This document shows positions 5,855-11,498 of a stretch of 11,498 nucleotides of DNA, in pieces. The stretch's first letter is position 1. Each line of letters opens with the position of its first letter. The stretch comes from Candidatus Gottesmanbacteria bacterium (GTDB lineage Bacteria; Patescibacteriota; Microgenomatia; 2-02-FULL-39-11): the NCBI GenBank assembly GCA_016218275.1, contig JACREK010000145.1, positions 1-11,498 on the forward strand. The letters run 5' to 3'. The position numbers were made by a program, and so were the translations under genes. Below the pieces are notes generated by a model. That model ran no database searches. It had not been told where the DNA came from and saw only the letters and a program-made list of their open reading frames with translations.

Positions 5855-5905
5855 GAAAGCTTAATTGGGAAATAATTTTCAGAAACTTAATGTTGGGGAT
5901 ATCCT

Positions 5906-6012
5906 AAGGGCTCGTCCATCAATAACCTGATAGGTATTGAGGTTACGGCCCTTTGTGCCGCATCTTCATTTGAAATAAAAAATCATGTTATTAACGTATT
6001 AACGGATGCGGC
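5906..6012 (-). ncRNA. Putative structured 5' leader of rho
   Basis: On the minus-strand transcript, the first domain is the 8-bp stem GCCGCATC / GATGCGGC (5957-5964 / 6005-6012) around an AT-rich loop. The second is AAGGGC / GCCCTT (5906-5911 / 5948-5953), a 7/7 internal loop, and a hairpin TCAATAACCT / AGGTATTGA (5919-5928 / 5932-5940) with one bulged A. The stretch lies between a strong promoter and the rho start. Two tiny frames are present, 6 codons (5966-5986) and 8 codons (5943-5969), overlapping by ATGA. I do not recognise a named RNA family. Confidence 0.5.
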
Positions 6013-6029
6013 CTAAATAAGTCCCTCTT

Positions 6030-6058
6030 ATTAAAACAGATATTTTCGTTTTTGTCAA
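6030..6058 (-). promoter_or_regulatory. Promoter of rho
   Basis: The minus strand has TTGACA (6053-6058), a 17-base spacer, and TTTAAT (6030-6035). The -35 is perfect and the -10 matches five of six positions, making this the best promoter in the window. The start is expected near 6023, giving a leader of about 168 bases. Confidence 0.7.
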
Positions 6059-6070
6059 CTTGAACTAATT

Positions 6071-6253
6071 TGCCCTTCAGATAGGATAAATTTTAAGGTT
6101 TTTCCCCGAAACTCTAATGGGAGGGTAGATTCCGATCCCACGGGATCGCGAATACTTTAAACCCCATCTCTCCCCGATTAAATCAGGAAGGTTACCCGCT
6201 TCGGAGGTTGTAGAGGAAAAATACCTTAAAATTCTCTCCTTATCCGAAGGGCA
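6071..6253. repeat. Long imperfect inverted repeat between divergent promoters
   Basis: The arms are 6071-6105 and 6215-6253. Paired blocks are TGCCCTTC / GAAGGGCA, GGATAA / TTATCC, AATTTTAAGGT / ACCTTAAAATT and TTTTTCC / GGAAAAA. Inside are a GATCCC-AC-GGGATC hairpin and TACTTTAAA (6152-6160), which can instead pair with TTTAAAGTA (6254-6262) just outside the right arm. No reading frame of note is present. It could be a MITE or a regulatory region for the flanking promoters. Confidence 0.6.
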
Positions 6254-6279
6254 TTTAAAGTATGGCAGAGGAAAAATAT

Positions 6280-6331
6280 CTTGTCAAGTTATCTGAAGAA
6301 ATTTGACAAGTAAATCTGTAAATGGCACAAT
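6280..6331 (+). promoter_or_regulatory. Promoter of the surface-glycan locus with an overlapping inverted repeat
   Basis: TTGACA (6303-6308), a 17-base spacer, and CACAAT (6326-6331), with a start expected near 6338. The perfect inverted repeat CTTGTCAA / TTGACAAG (6280-6287 / 6303-6310) covers the -35 box and could be an operator. Confidence 0.5.
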
Positions 6332-6345
6332 AAAGCTAACTATGT

Positions 6346-6406
6346 TTACACTGAGCGACCGAAGGGTTTATCCTGAGGAGCATCAGCGACGAAGGGAGCG
6401 AATGTG
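6346..6406. repeat. Degenerate inverted repeat that includes the start of the next gene
   Basis: The segment starts at TTACACTGAGCG and ends with GGAGCGAATGTG, which are loosely complementary. It carries CGACCGAAGGG and CGACGAAGGGAG as imperfect direct repeats. The ribosome-binding site (GGGAG, 6394-6398) and the GTG start of the following gene lie in its right end. Confidence 0.35.
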
Positions 6407-6850
6407 AAAGACAAGAAATTTCTCGCCCTTTCCTCATTTTTCTTTCTTCTGTTTTTTGCGGCTATTTCAACAGTCATACTGAATAAACCCATGACACAAA
6501 TCTTAAGGGCAAAAAATGCCTCCCCTTCACCCTTGAAATCATTTGTCATAGCTTTTCCTCAAGTAGGAGTAGCAGGTGCCGAGAATGGACTGACTCCTCC
6601 TACGAAAATAAAAGTCTCGGTATTTGTAAGAGACGTCAGTGGCAGCGTCCTTCCCGGCAGAAGCATAAAATTGTCTGCTGGAGCTTCAAACCTCAATATT
6701 TCCCCATCAGATACCCAACTTACCGACAATATCGGCCAAGCTCAATTTTTTCTTACCTCTAGCGTTGCCGGAAAAGTACAATTGACTGTTACAGATGTTG
6801 GAAGCAATACAAATATTGTTAATGTCCCCACTGTTGAATTTACAGAATAA
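6404..6850 (+). CDS. Exported Ig-like (Big_1-type) domain protein
   Basis: The 148-residue protein has a basic start and a hydrophobic signal or anchor helix (residues 6-26). After a short linker, residues about 45-147 resemble one bacterial Ig-like fold of the invasin or Big_1 kind. FVRDVSGSVLPGRSIKLSAG, then TDNIGQAQFFLTSSVAG and KVQLTVTDVG, have the typical G-x-P-x-x-G and T-D-x-x-G-x-A pattern. It is likely a small surface or periplasmic adhesion or structural protein with no catalytic role. The start is GTG at 6404 with GGGAG five bases upstream, the only good Shine-Dalgarno in the window. An overlapping ATG at 6402 is out of frame. The next gene starts five bases after its stop, so the two are co-transcribed. 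Confidence 0.75.
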   Translation: MKDKKFLALSSFFFLLFFAAISTVILNKPMTQILRAKNASPSPLKSFVIAFPQVGVAGAENGLTPPTKIKVSVFVRDVSGSVLPGRSIKLSAGASNLNISPSDTQLTDNIGQAQFFLTSSVAGKVQLTVTDVGSNTNIVNVPTVEFTE

Positions 6851-6855
6851 AATGA

Positions 6856-8112
6856 ATGAAAATAGCAATTGTTGGAGGCGGATTTACAGGTCTTTCGGCA
6901 GCCCTGAGATTGAGTGAGTCTCATCAAATTACCCTTTTTGAAAAAGAAAAAACACTTGGCGGACTAGCTACCACTTTTAAACTCCCCGGTTGGCAATGGT
7001 CGGTTGAGAAGCATTATCATCACTGGTTCACCAATGACTCTTCCGCCATTGGACTTATAGAAAAATTGGGTCTTTCCGACAAACTGATTTTCCCCAACTC
7101 TCTTACTTCTGTTTATTATCAAGGCAAAATTTATCCATTTAATACTCCGTATCAGGTGCTTGCCTTTACTCCGCTGTCGCTTCCTCAGAGACTGCGCACT
7201 GGATTTATTTCACTCTTTTTAAAACTTCTTCCGAAATCTTTAGCAATAAATTTGGAAAGATATACGGCTTTTGCCTGGTTGGAAAAGTATTTCGGTTCAA
7301 AAACATTCAGGATACTTTGGGAACCACTTCTCTCGGGCAAATTTGGTCCGCCAGCCGGCGGATTTGCAAAAACCGTAAATATGGCCTGGTTCTGGGCTAG
7401 GATTAAGAAACGGACATTGCGCTTGGGTTATATTGAAGGAGGATATAAAACACTGATTGATGCTACTTCTTTTGCAATCAAAAAAAACGGCGGCAAGATT
7501 CAAATGGATGAATCTTTTAATCCCGAGACAACCTCCGGATATGATAAAGTGATTATCACCACTCCTTCATCTGTCTTTACCAAGATGTATCCACAACTGC
7601 CAGAGGATTACAAAAAACGGCTAAATACTATCCCTCATCTGCATGCCCTAAATCTGCTTTTGGTTACCCGGGAAAAATTTCTTCGTGATACTTATTGGTT
7701 GAATGTCAACGACCGTCAATTTCCCTTTATAGCCGTCATTCAACAAACTAATTTAGCAGATGCCAAATATTACGCAGGAAACCACTTGACTTGGATTGGC
7801 AACTATCTTCCCGAAGACCACCCGTATCTAAAGATGTCAAAGGAAGAATTATTCAACCTCTATCTCCCTTATTTAAAAAAAATTAATCCAGATTTCAATT
7901 ATCAATTTTCAATTATCAATTATCAATTATTTTTCGGTCCTTTCGCCCAACCGGTATTCCCAGTAAATTATTCCAAGATTAAACCAGACTTTGAAACACC
8001 TATCCCCGATGTATATCTTGCCAATATGGATATGGTCTATCCTTGGGACAGGGGCACCAACTATGCGATAGAATTGGGAGAAAAAGTAGCAGAGATTGTT
8101 AATTGTCAATAG
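6856..8112 (+). CDS. FAD-dependent amine-oxidase/protoporphyrinogen-oxidase-like protein
   Basis: The 418-residue protein begins with a Rossmann dinucleotide-binding motif, IAIVGGGFTGLSAALRL (Gly7, Gly9, Gly12). Glu29 binds the ribose, and the GGLATT segment (35-40) is typical of the amine oxidase, phytoene desaturase and UDP-galactopyranose mutase superfamily. A substrate region with KHYHHWF follows. The C-terminal MDMVYPWDRGTNYAIELG matches the closing FAD contact. The substrate cannot be read from sequence. Its place between an exported Ig-like protein and a polyprenyl-phosphate sugar transferase suggests a role in surface glycan or lipid-carrier chemistry. Residues about 348-358 (FNYQFSIINYQ) are encoded by five heptamer repeats, an added loop. 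No Shine-Dalgarno is present; translation is probably coupled to the upstream stop five bases away. Confidence 0.85.
   Translation: MKIAIVGGGFTGLSAALRLSESHQITLFEKEKTLGGLATTFKLPGWQWSVEKHYHHWFTNDSSAIGLIEKLGLSDKLIFPNSLTSVYYQGKIYPFNTPYQVLAFTPLSLPQRLRTGFISLFLKLLPKSLAINLERYTAFAWLEKYFGSKTFRILWEPLLSGKFGPPAGGFAKTVNMAWFWARIKKRTLRLGYIEGGYKTLIDATSFAIKKNGGKIQMDESFNPETTSGYDKVIITTPSSVFTKMYPQLPEDYKKRLNTIPHLHALNLLLVTREKFLRDTYWLNVNDRQFPFIAVIQQTNLADAKYYAGNHLTWIGNYLPEDHPYLKMSKEELFNLYLPYLKKINPDFNYQFSIINYQLFFGPFAQPVFPVNYSKIKPDFETPIPDVYLANMDMVYPWDRGTNYAIELGEKVAEIVNCQ
7895..7929 (+). repeat. Heptanucleotide microsatellite, five copies, inside the FAD protein gene
   Basis: The unit TCAATTA is repeated five times, with one copy reading TCAATTT. 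Seven is not a multiple of three, so gain or loss of a unit would shift the reading frame near codon 350 of 418. Confidence 0.85.
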
Positions 8113-8181
8113 TTAATTGCTAATAGAAAAATAACTTAAGTTTTAATCAATTAACAATTAACAATCAGCAATTAGCTATTG
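8107..8181. repeat. Inverted repeat between the FAD gene and the UbiA gene
   Basis: CAATAGTTAATTGCTAAT (8107-8124) and ATCAGCAATTAGCTATTG (8164-8181) are complementary apart from two G-T pairs. The left arm overlaps the stop codon of the upstream gene. AT-rich direct repeats of AATTAAC lie in the loop. No T-run follows, so terminator activity is uncertain. Confidence 0.5.
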
Positions 8182-8192
8182 AGTTCTTATAA

Positions 8193-8221
8193 TTGCTATT
8201 CTTCCAAAACTTCCCTAAAAT
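8193..8221 (+). promoter_or_regulatory. Candidate leaderless promoter of the UbiA gene
   Basis: TTGCTA (8193-8198), a 17-base spacer, and TAAAAT (8216-8221). The usual 7-base distance places the transcript start on the A of the ATG at 8228. Confidence 0.5.
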
Positions 8222-8227
8222 ACAAGT

Positions 8228-9148
8228 ATGCGAAAAGAGACTCTGAAAGCTATTTTTCTTGCCATGCGTCCCAATCAATGGGTAAAAAATTTTATTCTTT
8301 TTGCCGCAATCATCTTCAACGGTAAACTTTTTGACGGAAAATATTTCTTCCTCACTCTTTCCGGCTTTTTAGTATTTTGCGCTATTTCCTCTGCTTCATA
8401 CTTATTCAACGATATAGTTGATCTTCAGCATGATAAACTACACGCTGAGAAAAAGAAGCGTCCGCTGGCTTCCGGATTAATAAACCTTAATACCGCCACA
8501 GAAGCGGCTTTTCTTTTGGCTTTTTTTGGACTGATAGGCTCAATACTGCTTTCCAATGCATTTTTTATCGTTTCGGCAGCCTTTACTCTTTTACATTTGC
8601 TCTACTCAACAGTACTGAAAAAATATGCCATTTTTGATATCCTTGGTATTGCTTTTTCTTTTATTTTACGGGCTTATGCCGGAGAGGTATTGACAGGCTA
8701 TCATCTGCCTTTTTGGATGTCCCTTACCATTCTTTTTGTTGCGCTATTTGTGGCTTCAACCAAAAGACACGCTGAACTTTTACGGAAAGGTGCCAATACT
8801 CGTCCAACACTTTTCCAATACCGGGAACATCTTTTGGATTTTTATACTTCAATGTTTGGCTCTGCGGCAATTTTGGCCTATGCACTTTTTACCTTTTTGG
8901 AAGAACCTCCGCAATTTAACGCTCCATTTCGTTCATTTCTCACCAGTTTCCTGCCTTCAGCGCTTGCCAGAAAATGGCTGATTGTGACTGTTCCTTTTGT
9001 TATATTTGGTCTGATGCGCTATGCCCAGCTGGCTTACGAAACTCCAGAAGGTGAACGGCCGGAAAAAATAATAACAACCGATATTCCTTTAATTGTTTCT
9101 ATACTTGTCTGGGGTTTGACGATAATCTTGATGTTGTATATCCTCTAG
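8228..9148 (+). CDS. UbiA-family prenyltransferase, probable polyprenyl-phosphate phosphoribosyltransferase
   Basis: This is a 306-residue polytopic membrane protein. The first aspartate motif, NDIVDLQHDKLHAEKKKRPL (residues 61-80), binds the phosphates through magnesium. The second region, YSTVLKKYAIFDILG (126-140), is followed by LRAYAGEV and ASTKRHAEL (176-184). The N-D-x-x-D-x-x-x-D-x-x-H-x-x-K-x-x-R-P pattern and the short TKRxAEL loop resemble mycobacterial decaprenyl-phosphate phosphoribose synthase more than menaquinone or haem UbiA enzymes. The likely reaction is transfer of phosphoribose from PRPP to a polyprenyl phosphate, giving a lipid-linked pentose donor. The GT-C glycosyltransferase encoded 29 bp downstream could use such a donor. 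The start ATG lacks a Shine-Dalgarno and may begin a leaderless mRNA. Confidence 0.85.
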   Translation: MRKETLKAIFLAMRPNQWVKNFILFAAIIFNGKLFDGKYFFLTLSGFLVFCAISSASYLFNDIVDLQHDKLHAEKKKRPLASGLINLNTATEAAFLLAFFGLIGSILLSNAFFIVSAAFTLLHLLYSTVLKKYAIFDILGIAFSFILRAYAGEVLTGYHLPFWMSLTILFVALFVASTKRHAELLRKGANTRPTLFQYREHLLDFYTSMFGSAAILAYALFTFLEEPPQFNAPFRSFLTSFLPSALARKWLIVTVPFVIFGLMRYAQLAYETPEGERPEKIITTDIPLIVSILVWGLTIILMLYIL

Positions 9149-9177
9149 TAGAAATTAATAATTAAAAAATTATTCCA

Positions 9178-11334
9178 ATGCTCCGCAAGAAAGAGACTAA
9201 TCTACTAATAATAATCCTTTTAATCGCAGGCTTCTTCCGTTTCTACAATCTCATGCATGATTCTCCATACTTTTTCAACCCCGACGAGCGTAACATGGGG
9301 AATGCTATCTCGCAACTGCGTCTTCCTAACGATCTTTCACAAATACCAATTTGTCTAATTAGTCAAATTAGTCCTAAAAACGATCCAGGATCGAGCTCCG
9401 GCAGTAACGATCCTGGATCGTCTGTAACCAACAACTGTAATTTGAATCCTCATTTTTTTGCCTACGGCCAATTCCCTCTTTATCTTGCCTATTTCAGTGA
9501 TCAAACATCATCTGTCATACTGAACTCGTTTCAGCATCTTATAGGGATCCCGAAACAAGTTCGGGATGACACATTTGCAACTTCTTTCCCTTCCGCCATC
9601 TTCTGGCTCCGTTTCTATTCCGCCCTTGCATCTGTACTAACTGTCCTCTTGATCTATCTTATTTCTCAATCCTTAATTCATAATTCTAAATTCTCAATTC
9701 TAGCCGCCCTTATGGCGGCTTTTTCCCCCGGCCTCATCCAATCTGCCCACTTCGGCACGACCGAATCTCTTTTGACTTTCTTTTTCTTAGCATCAATATA
9801 TCTTTCTATTGTCATTCTGAGGCCGAAGGCCGAAGAATCTCGCACGAATGTGCGCAAACAAGTTGCGGGATCCTTCGCTTCGCTCAGGATGACAAAAGAA
9901 TGGAAATACTTACTTCTTCTCTCTCTAGTCATCGGCCTTGCCGCAGGTTCCAAACTCACCGGTCTATTCTTTTTTATTCCACCTCTAACCGCTCTAATAA
10001 TATGTATCAACAGAGCAACTAAGAAACGGGGGGGAAAATGGTTGAGTGGGTTATTGGGTTATTGGGTTATTGGGTTATTTCTGATTATTAGCAGTATTAT
10101 CTTCTTTATCGCATCTTCTCCTTATAACTTAATTGATTTTCCTGACTTTAAAAGTGCGGTCTTTGGCTACGAAGCCGATGTAGCTACAGGAAAATATCCT
10201 GCTTTTTATACCAAACAGTTTGTAGATACCATACCAATAATTTTTCAAGTAAAGAAAATCTTTCCGTATGCTTTGGGATGGCCGGTGTTTATATTAGGTA
10301 GTATTGGAATTGTGTTAATGACCTTAAAACTGCTCTTAAAACTAATTCTTTCCATAATACAAAAAGTTCAAAGTTCAAAGTTCAAAGTTCAAAAATTAAG
10401 AATAAGAAAATATTTGGATTTTGATAATTTGGATTTGATTGGGATTTTGATATTGGGATTTTGGATTTATTTCATACCAAATGCTTTCCTTTTTGCCAAA
10501 TGGACCAGATTCATGACACCGGTTTTACCTTTATTTGCTATTTTTGCAGGATATTTTTTAAGCACCTTATTGTCATCCCGACCATCGTTGCGGGATCTCT
10601 CGCAATTGCGAGACTTTATTTCAGACAAGCTGAGAGATTCCTCGACTTCACTTCGTTTCGCTCGGAATGACAAAATAGGAAAATTGGGTTATTGGGTTAT
10701 TGGGTTATTGGTATTTATTTCCGTTCTGCCAGGGATCGCCTTCATATCCATATATGCCCATGAAGACACAAGAGTTACCGCTTCCAAATGGATTTATCAA
10801 AACATTCCCAATAACTCCTATATTCTCTCCGAAACCGCAAATGTAGTAGATATTCCATTGGGACTAACCTCACCCCTTAAATCCCCTCTCCTTGAAGGAG
10901 AGGGCAAGGGTGAGGTCTACAAAAATAACTATACTGTTATTTCTTTCGACTTCTATCATCTTGATAAAAATCAAACTCTCTATAATGAATTAATCAACCA
11001 TTTAGAGAAAGCGGATTATATATTCATCCCTTCACGCAGAATCTTTATCAACTACATGCGTCTTCCCAAAACCTATCCATTGGTCACAAAATATTATCAA
11101 TTATTATTCTCGGGAGCTCTGGGATTTGAAAAAGTAACAGAAATTACTTCTTTTCCGCAGTTGTCTCTAAGTTCACCTGGAAGGTGGCCGAATGGACTCC
11201 TTCCAGGTGTACGCTGGGAATTTCCTGATGAAAACGCTGAGGAGACATTTACTGTCTTTGACCACCCGGTAATAAGAATCTATCGTAAGGTTAGGCCTTT
11301 AACAAAAGAGGAATACAGAAAACTGTTTGACTAA
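9178..11334 (+). CDS. GT-C (PMT/ArnT-like, GT39/GT83) membrane glycosyltransferase with in-frame repeat insertions
   Basis: The 718-residue protein has many membrane helices. The catalytic acidic pair lies in the first outer loop, FFNPDERNM with Asp36 and Glu37, followed by NPHFFAYGQFPLYLAY. This is usual for enzymes that move a sugar from a polyprenyl-phosphate donor to a protein or lipid outside the membrane. The C-terminal soluble part ends in FTVFDHPVIRIYRK. The length exceeds what I expect for such proteins. Six hairpin repeats (listed separately, about 374 bp together) and three short microsatellites sit inside the frame without breaking it. They mostly fall in predicted loops: residues 68-82, 112-132, 211-239, 465-499, 564-580 and 666-678. 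The start is ATG 9178 with no Shine-Dalgarno. It is probably co-transcribed with the UbiA gene 29 bp upstream, which may make its donor. The acceptor is unknown. Confidence 0.85.
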   Translation: MLRKKETNLLIIILLIAGFFRFYNLMHDSPYFFNPDERNMGNAISQLRLPNDLSQIPICLISQISPKNDPGSSSGSNDPGSSVTNNCNLNPHFFAYGQFPLYLAYFSDQTSSVILNSFQHLIGIPKQVRDDTFATSFPSAIFWLRFYSALASVLTVLLIYLISQSLIHNSKFSILAALMAAFSPGLIQSAHFGTTESLLTFFFLASIYLSIVILRPKAEESRTNVRKQVAGSFASLRMTKEWKYLLLLSLVIGLAAGSKLTGLFFFIPPLTALIICINRATKKRGGKWLSGLLGYWVIGLFLIISSIIFFIASSPYNLIDFPDFKSAVFGYEADVATGKYPAFYTKQFVDTIPIIFQVKKIFPYALGWPVFILGSIGIVLMTLKLLLKLILSIIQKVQSSKFKVQKLRIRKYLDFDNLDLIGILILGFWIYFIPNAFLFAKWTRFMTPVLPLFAIFAGYFLSTLLSSRPSLRDLSQLRDFISDKLRDSSTSLRFARNDKIGKLGYWVIGLLVFISVLPGIAFISIYAHEDTRVTASKWIYQNIPNNSYILSETANVVDIPLGLTSPLKSPLLEGEGKGEVYKNNYTVISFDFYHLDKNQTLYNELINHLEKADYIFIPSRRIFINYMRLPKTYPLVTKYYQLLFSGALGFEKVTEITSFPQLSLSSPGRWPNGLLPGVRWEFPDENAEETFTVFDHPVIRIYRKVRPLTKEEYRKLFD
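9380..9421. repeat. 42-bp in-frame hairpin repeat in the GT-C gene
   Basis: ACGATCCAGGATCG (9380-9393) and CGATCCTGGATCGT (9408-9421) are perfect inverted repeats. The unit is exactly 14 codons and encodes a Gly/Ser-rich loop (NDPGSSSGSNDPGSS). Confidence 0.75.
9513..9571. repeat. 59-bp TGTCAT...ATGACA repeat in the GT-C gene
   Basis: It begins TGTCATACTGAAC and ends GTTCGGGATGACA. It is translated as VILNSFQHLIGIPKQVRDD, a peptide recognisable as a translated palindromic repeat in many bacteria. Confidence 0.8.
9810..9894. repeat. 85-bp TGTCAT...ATGACA repeat in the GT-C gene
   Basis: It begins TGTCATTCTGAG and ends CTCAGGATGACA, with GGCCGAAGGCC inside. It is translated as VILRPKAEES through SFASLRMTK in an enlarged loop. 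Confidence 0.8.
10048..10079 (+). repeat. Octanucleotide microsatellite, four copies, in the GT-C gene
   Basis: The unit GGGTTATT is repeated four times and encodes GLLGYWVIG, a hydrophobic peptide in a membrane helix. A change of one unit would shift the frame at about codon 290 of 718. Confidence 0.9.
10363..10390 (+). repeat. Heptanucleotide microsatellite, four copies, in the GT-C gene
   Basis: The unit AAAGTTC is repeated four times and encodes part of KVQSSKFKVQK, a basic cytoplasmic-type loop. Copy-number change would shift the frame at about codon 400. Confidence 0.9.
10571..10672. repeat. 102-bp TGTCAT...ATGACA repeat in the GT-C gene, related to the MITE core
   Basis: It begins TGTCATCCCGACC and ends CTCGGAATGACA. 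In reverse complement it matches the inner part of the 3021-3180 element, sharing GTCGAGGAATCTCTCAGCT, TTGCGAGAGATCCC and GGTCGGGATGACA. It is exactly 34 codons and encodes a basic loop with RDSSTSLRFARND. Confidence 0.85.
10686..10709 (+). repeat. Second GGGTTATT octanucleotide array, three copies
   Basis: It has the same unit as at 10048-10079 and encodes GYWVIGLL at the start of a membrane helix. The two arrays could also recombine with each other. Confidence 0.85.
10867..10916. repeat. 50-bp hairpin repeat in the GT-C gene
   Basis: Outer arms are ACCTCACCC / GGGTGAGGT (10867-10875 / 10908-10916) and inner arms are CCCTCTCCTT / AAGGAGAGGG (10884-10893 / 10895-10904). It is translated as LTSPLKSPLLEGEGKGEV, a peptide recognisable as a translated bacterial repeat. 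Confidence 0.8.
11174..11209. repeat. 36-bp hairpin repeat in the GT-C gene
   Basis: CACCTGGAAGG (11174-11184) and CCTTCCAGGTG (11199-11209) are perfect inverted repeats. The unit is exactly 12 codons and falls in the C-terminal outer domain (SPGRWPNGLLPGV). Confidence 0.7.
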
Positions 11335-11480
11335 AGTTTTGCACTTTCCCTTATAACCACCTCGGATGGTGACCCGAAGGGGCTCCTCCGAGGTGAAGGA
11401 AGCTGCAATTCCTCCACCGTCCGAGGAGTCCTACGGACACCTCGGAGGTGTCTTGACCGCAAAAGTGCAAAACTTTTTTT
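11333..11480 (+). terminator. Multi-stem structured element, copy 2, ending in a T-run
   Basis: A 15-bp perfect terminal stem, AAAGTTTTGCACTTT / AAAGTGCAAAACTTT (11333-11347 / 11462-11476), starts within the stop codon of the GT-C gene. Seven T's (11474-11480) follow. Inside are CACCTCGGA / TCCGAGGTG with an inner GGTGACC / GGGCTCC hairpin, then TCCGAGG / CCTCGGA capped by GTCC-TAC-GGAC. The T-run after a strong stem suggests intrinsic termination of the glycan operon. It is homologous to 2008-2160, which lacks the T-run. Confidence 0.7.
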
Positions 11481-11498
11481 ATACTTGATACTTAATAC

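Noticed and set aside
5906..6012. Known riboswitch class (guanidine, THF, fluoride)
   Set aside because: The stems do not match the conserved cores of these classes as far as I can recall, so only an unclassified leader is claimed.
9678..10010. Open frame of 110 codons on the minus strand inside the GT-C gene
   Set aside because: It contains translated repeat sequence (FVILSEAKD) and lies antisense to a clear membrane enzyme gene.
10048..10709. CRISPR-like array
   Set aside because: The repeats are uninterrupted 7- or 8-base microsatellites with no spacers and lie within coding sequence.

Overview
The window looks like a piece of a small-genome bacterium of the Candidate Phyla Radiation (Patescibacteria). 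A Microgenomates-type lineage is my best guess, with low confidence below the superphylum. The evidence is AT-rich DNA of modest GC content, short intergenic gaps, almost no Shine-Dalgarno sites, tRNAs without an encoded CCA, and gene families typical of these genomes. These families are an HTH/LAGLIDADG-like protein, a LysM-M23 peptidase with an N-terminal anchor, an SNase with a Cys-rich tail, and GT-C glycosyltransferases littered with small palindromic repeats. TGA is used as a stop, so this is not one of the recoded (TGA=Gly) CPR groups.

Layout. 1-805: the 3' end of nadC (NAD synthesis) faces an NrtR-like NAD regulator whose Nudix box has lost its catalytic glutamates. 876-1767: a tRNA-Ala(CGC), an HTH plus LAGLIDADG-like protein gene, and a tRNA-Ala(GGC). 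The 3' end of the protein gene overlaps the first 23 bases of the second tRNA and carries its -10 box. 1768-2172: no gene, but a dense run of hairpins ending in a 153-nt multi-stem element (copy 1). 2173-2980, minus strand: an unusual second tRNA-Ala(CGC) followed by a membrane-anchored thermonuclease-family protein. 3021-3180: a MITE-like element with 14-bp terminal inverted repeats. 3199-5854, minus strand: a LysM-M23 cell-wall peptidase and transcription terminator Rho. Rho has a long folded 5' leader behind a strong promoter. 6071-6253: a long imperfect inverted repeat between the divergent rho and surface-locus promoters. 6404-11334, plus strand: a secreted Ig-like protein, an FAD-dependent amine-oxidase-like protein, a UbiA-type polyprenyl-phosphate phosphoribosyltransferase homologue and a large GT-C glycosyltransferase. 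Together these form a likely surface-glycan locus. 11333-11480: copy 2 of the multi-stem element, ending in seven T's, directly after the last stop codon.

The main points for follow-up are: (a) the protein gene fused onto the 5' end and promoter of a tRNA-Ala gene; (b) the two copies of the multi-stem element, whose terminal stem shows a compensatory base change; (c) the structured rho leader with two tiny overlapping reading frames; (d) the 2.2-kb glycosyltransferase gene, which carries six hairpin repeats inside its open frame and three 7- or 8-nt microsatellites that could switch it off by slippage; and (e) several promoters placed so that transcription would start at the first base of the start codon, suggesting leaderless mRNAs.
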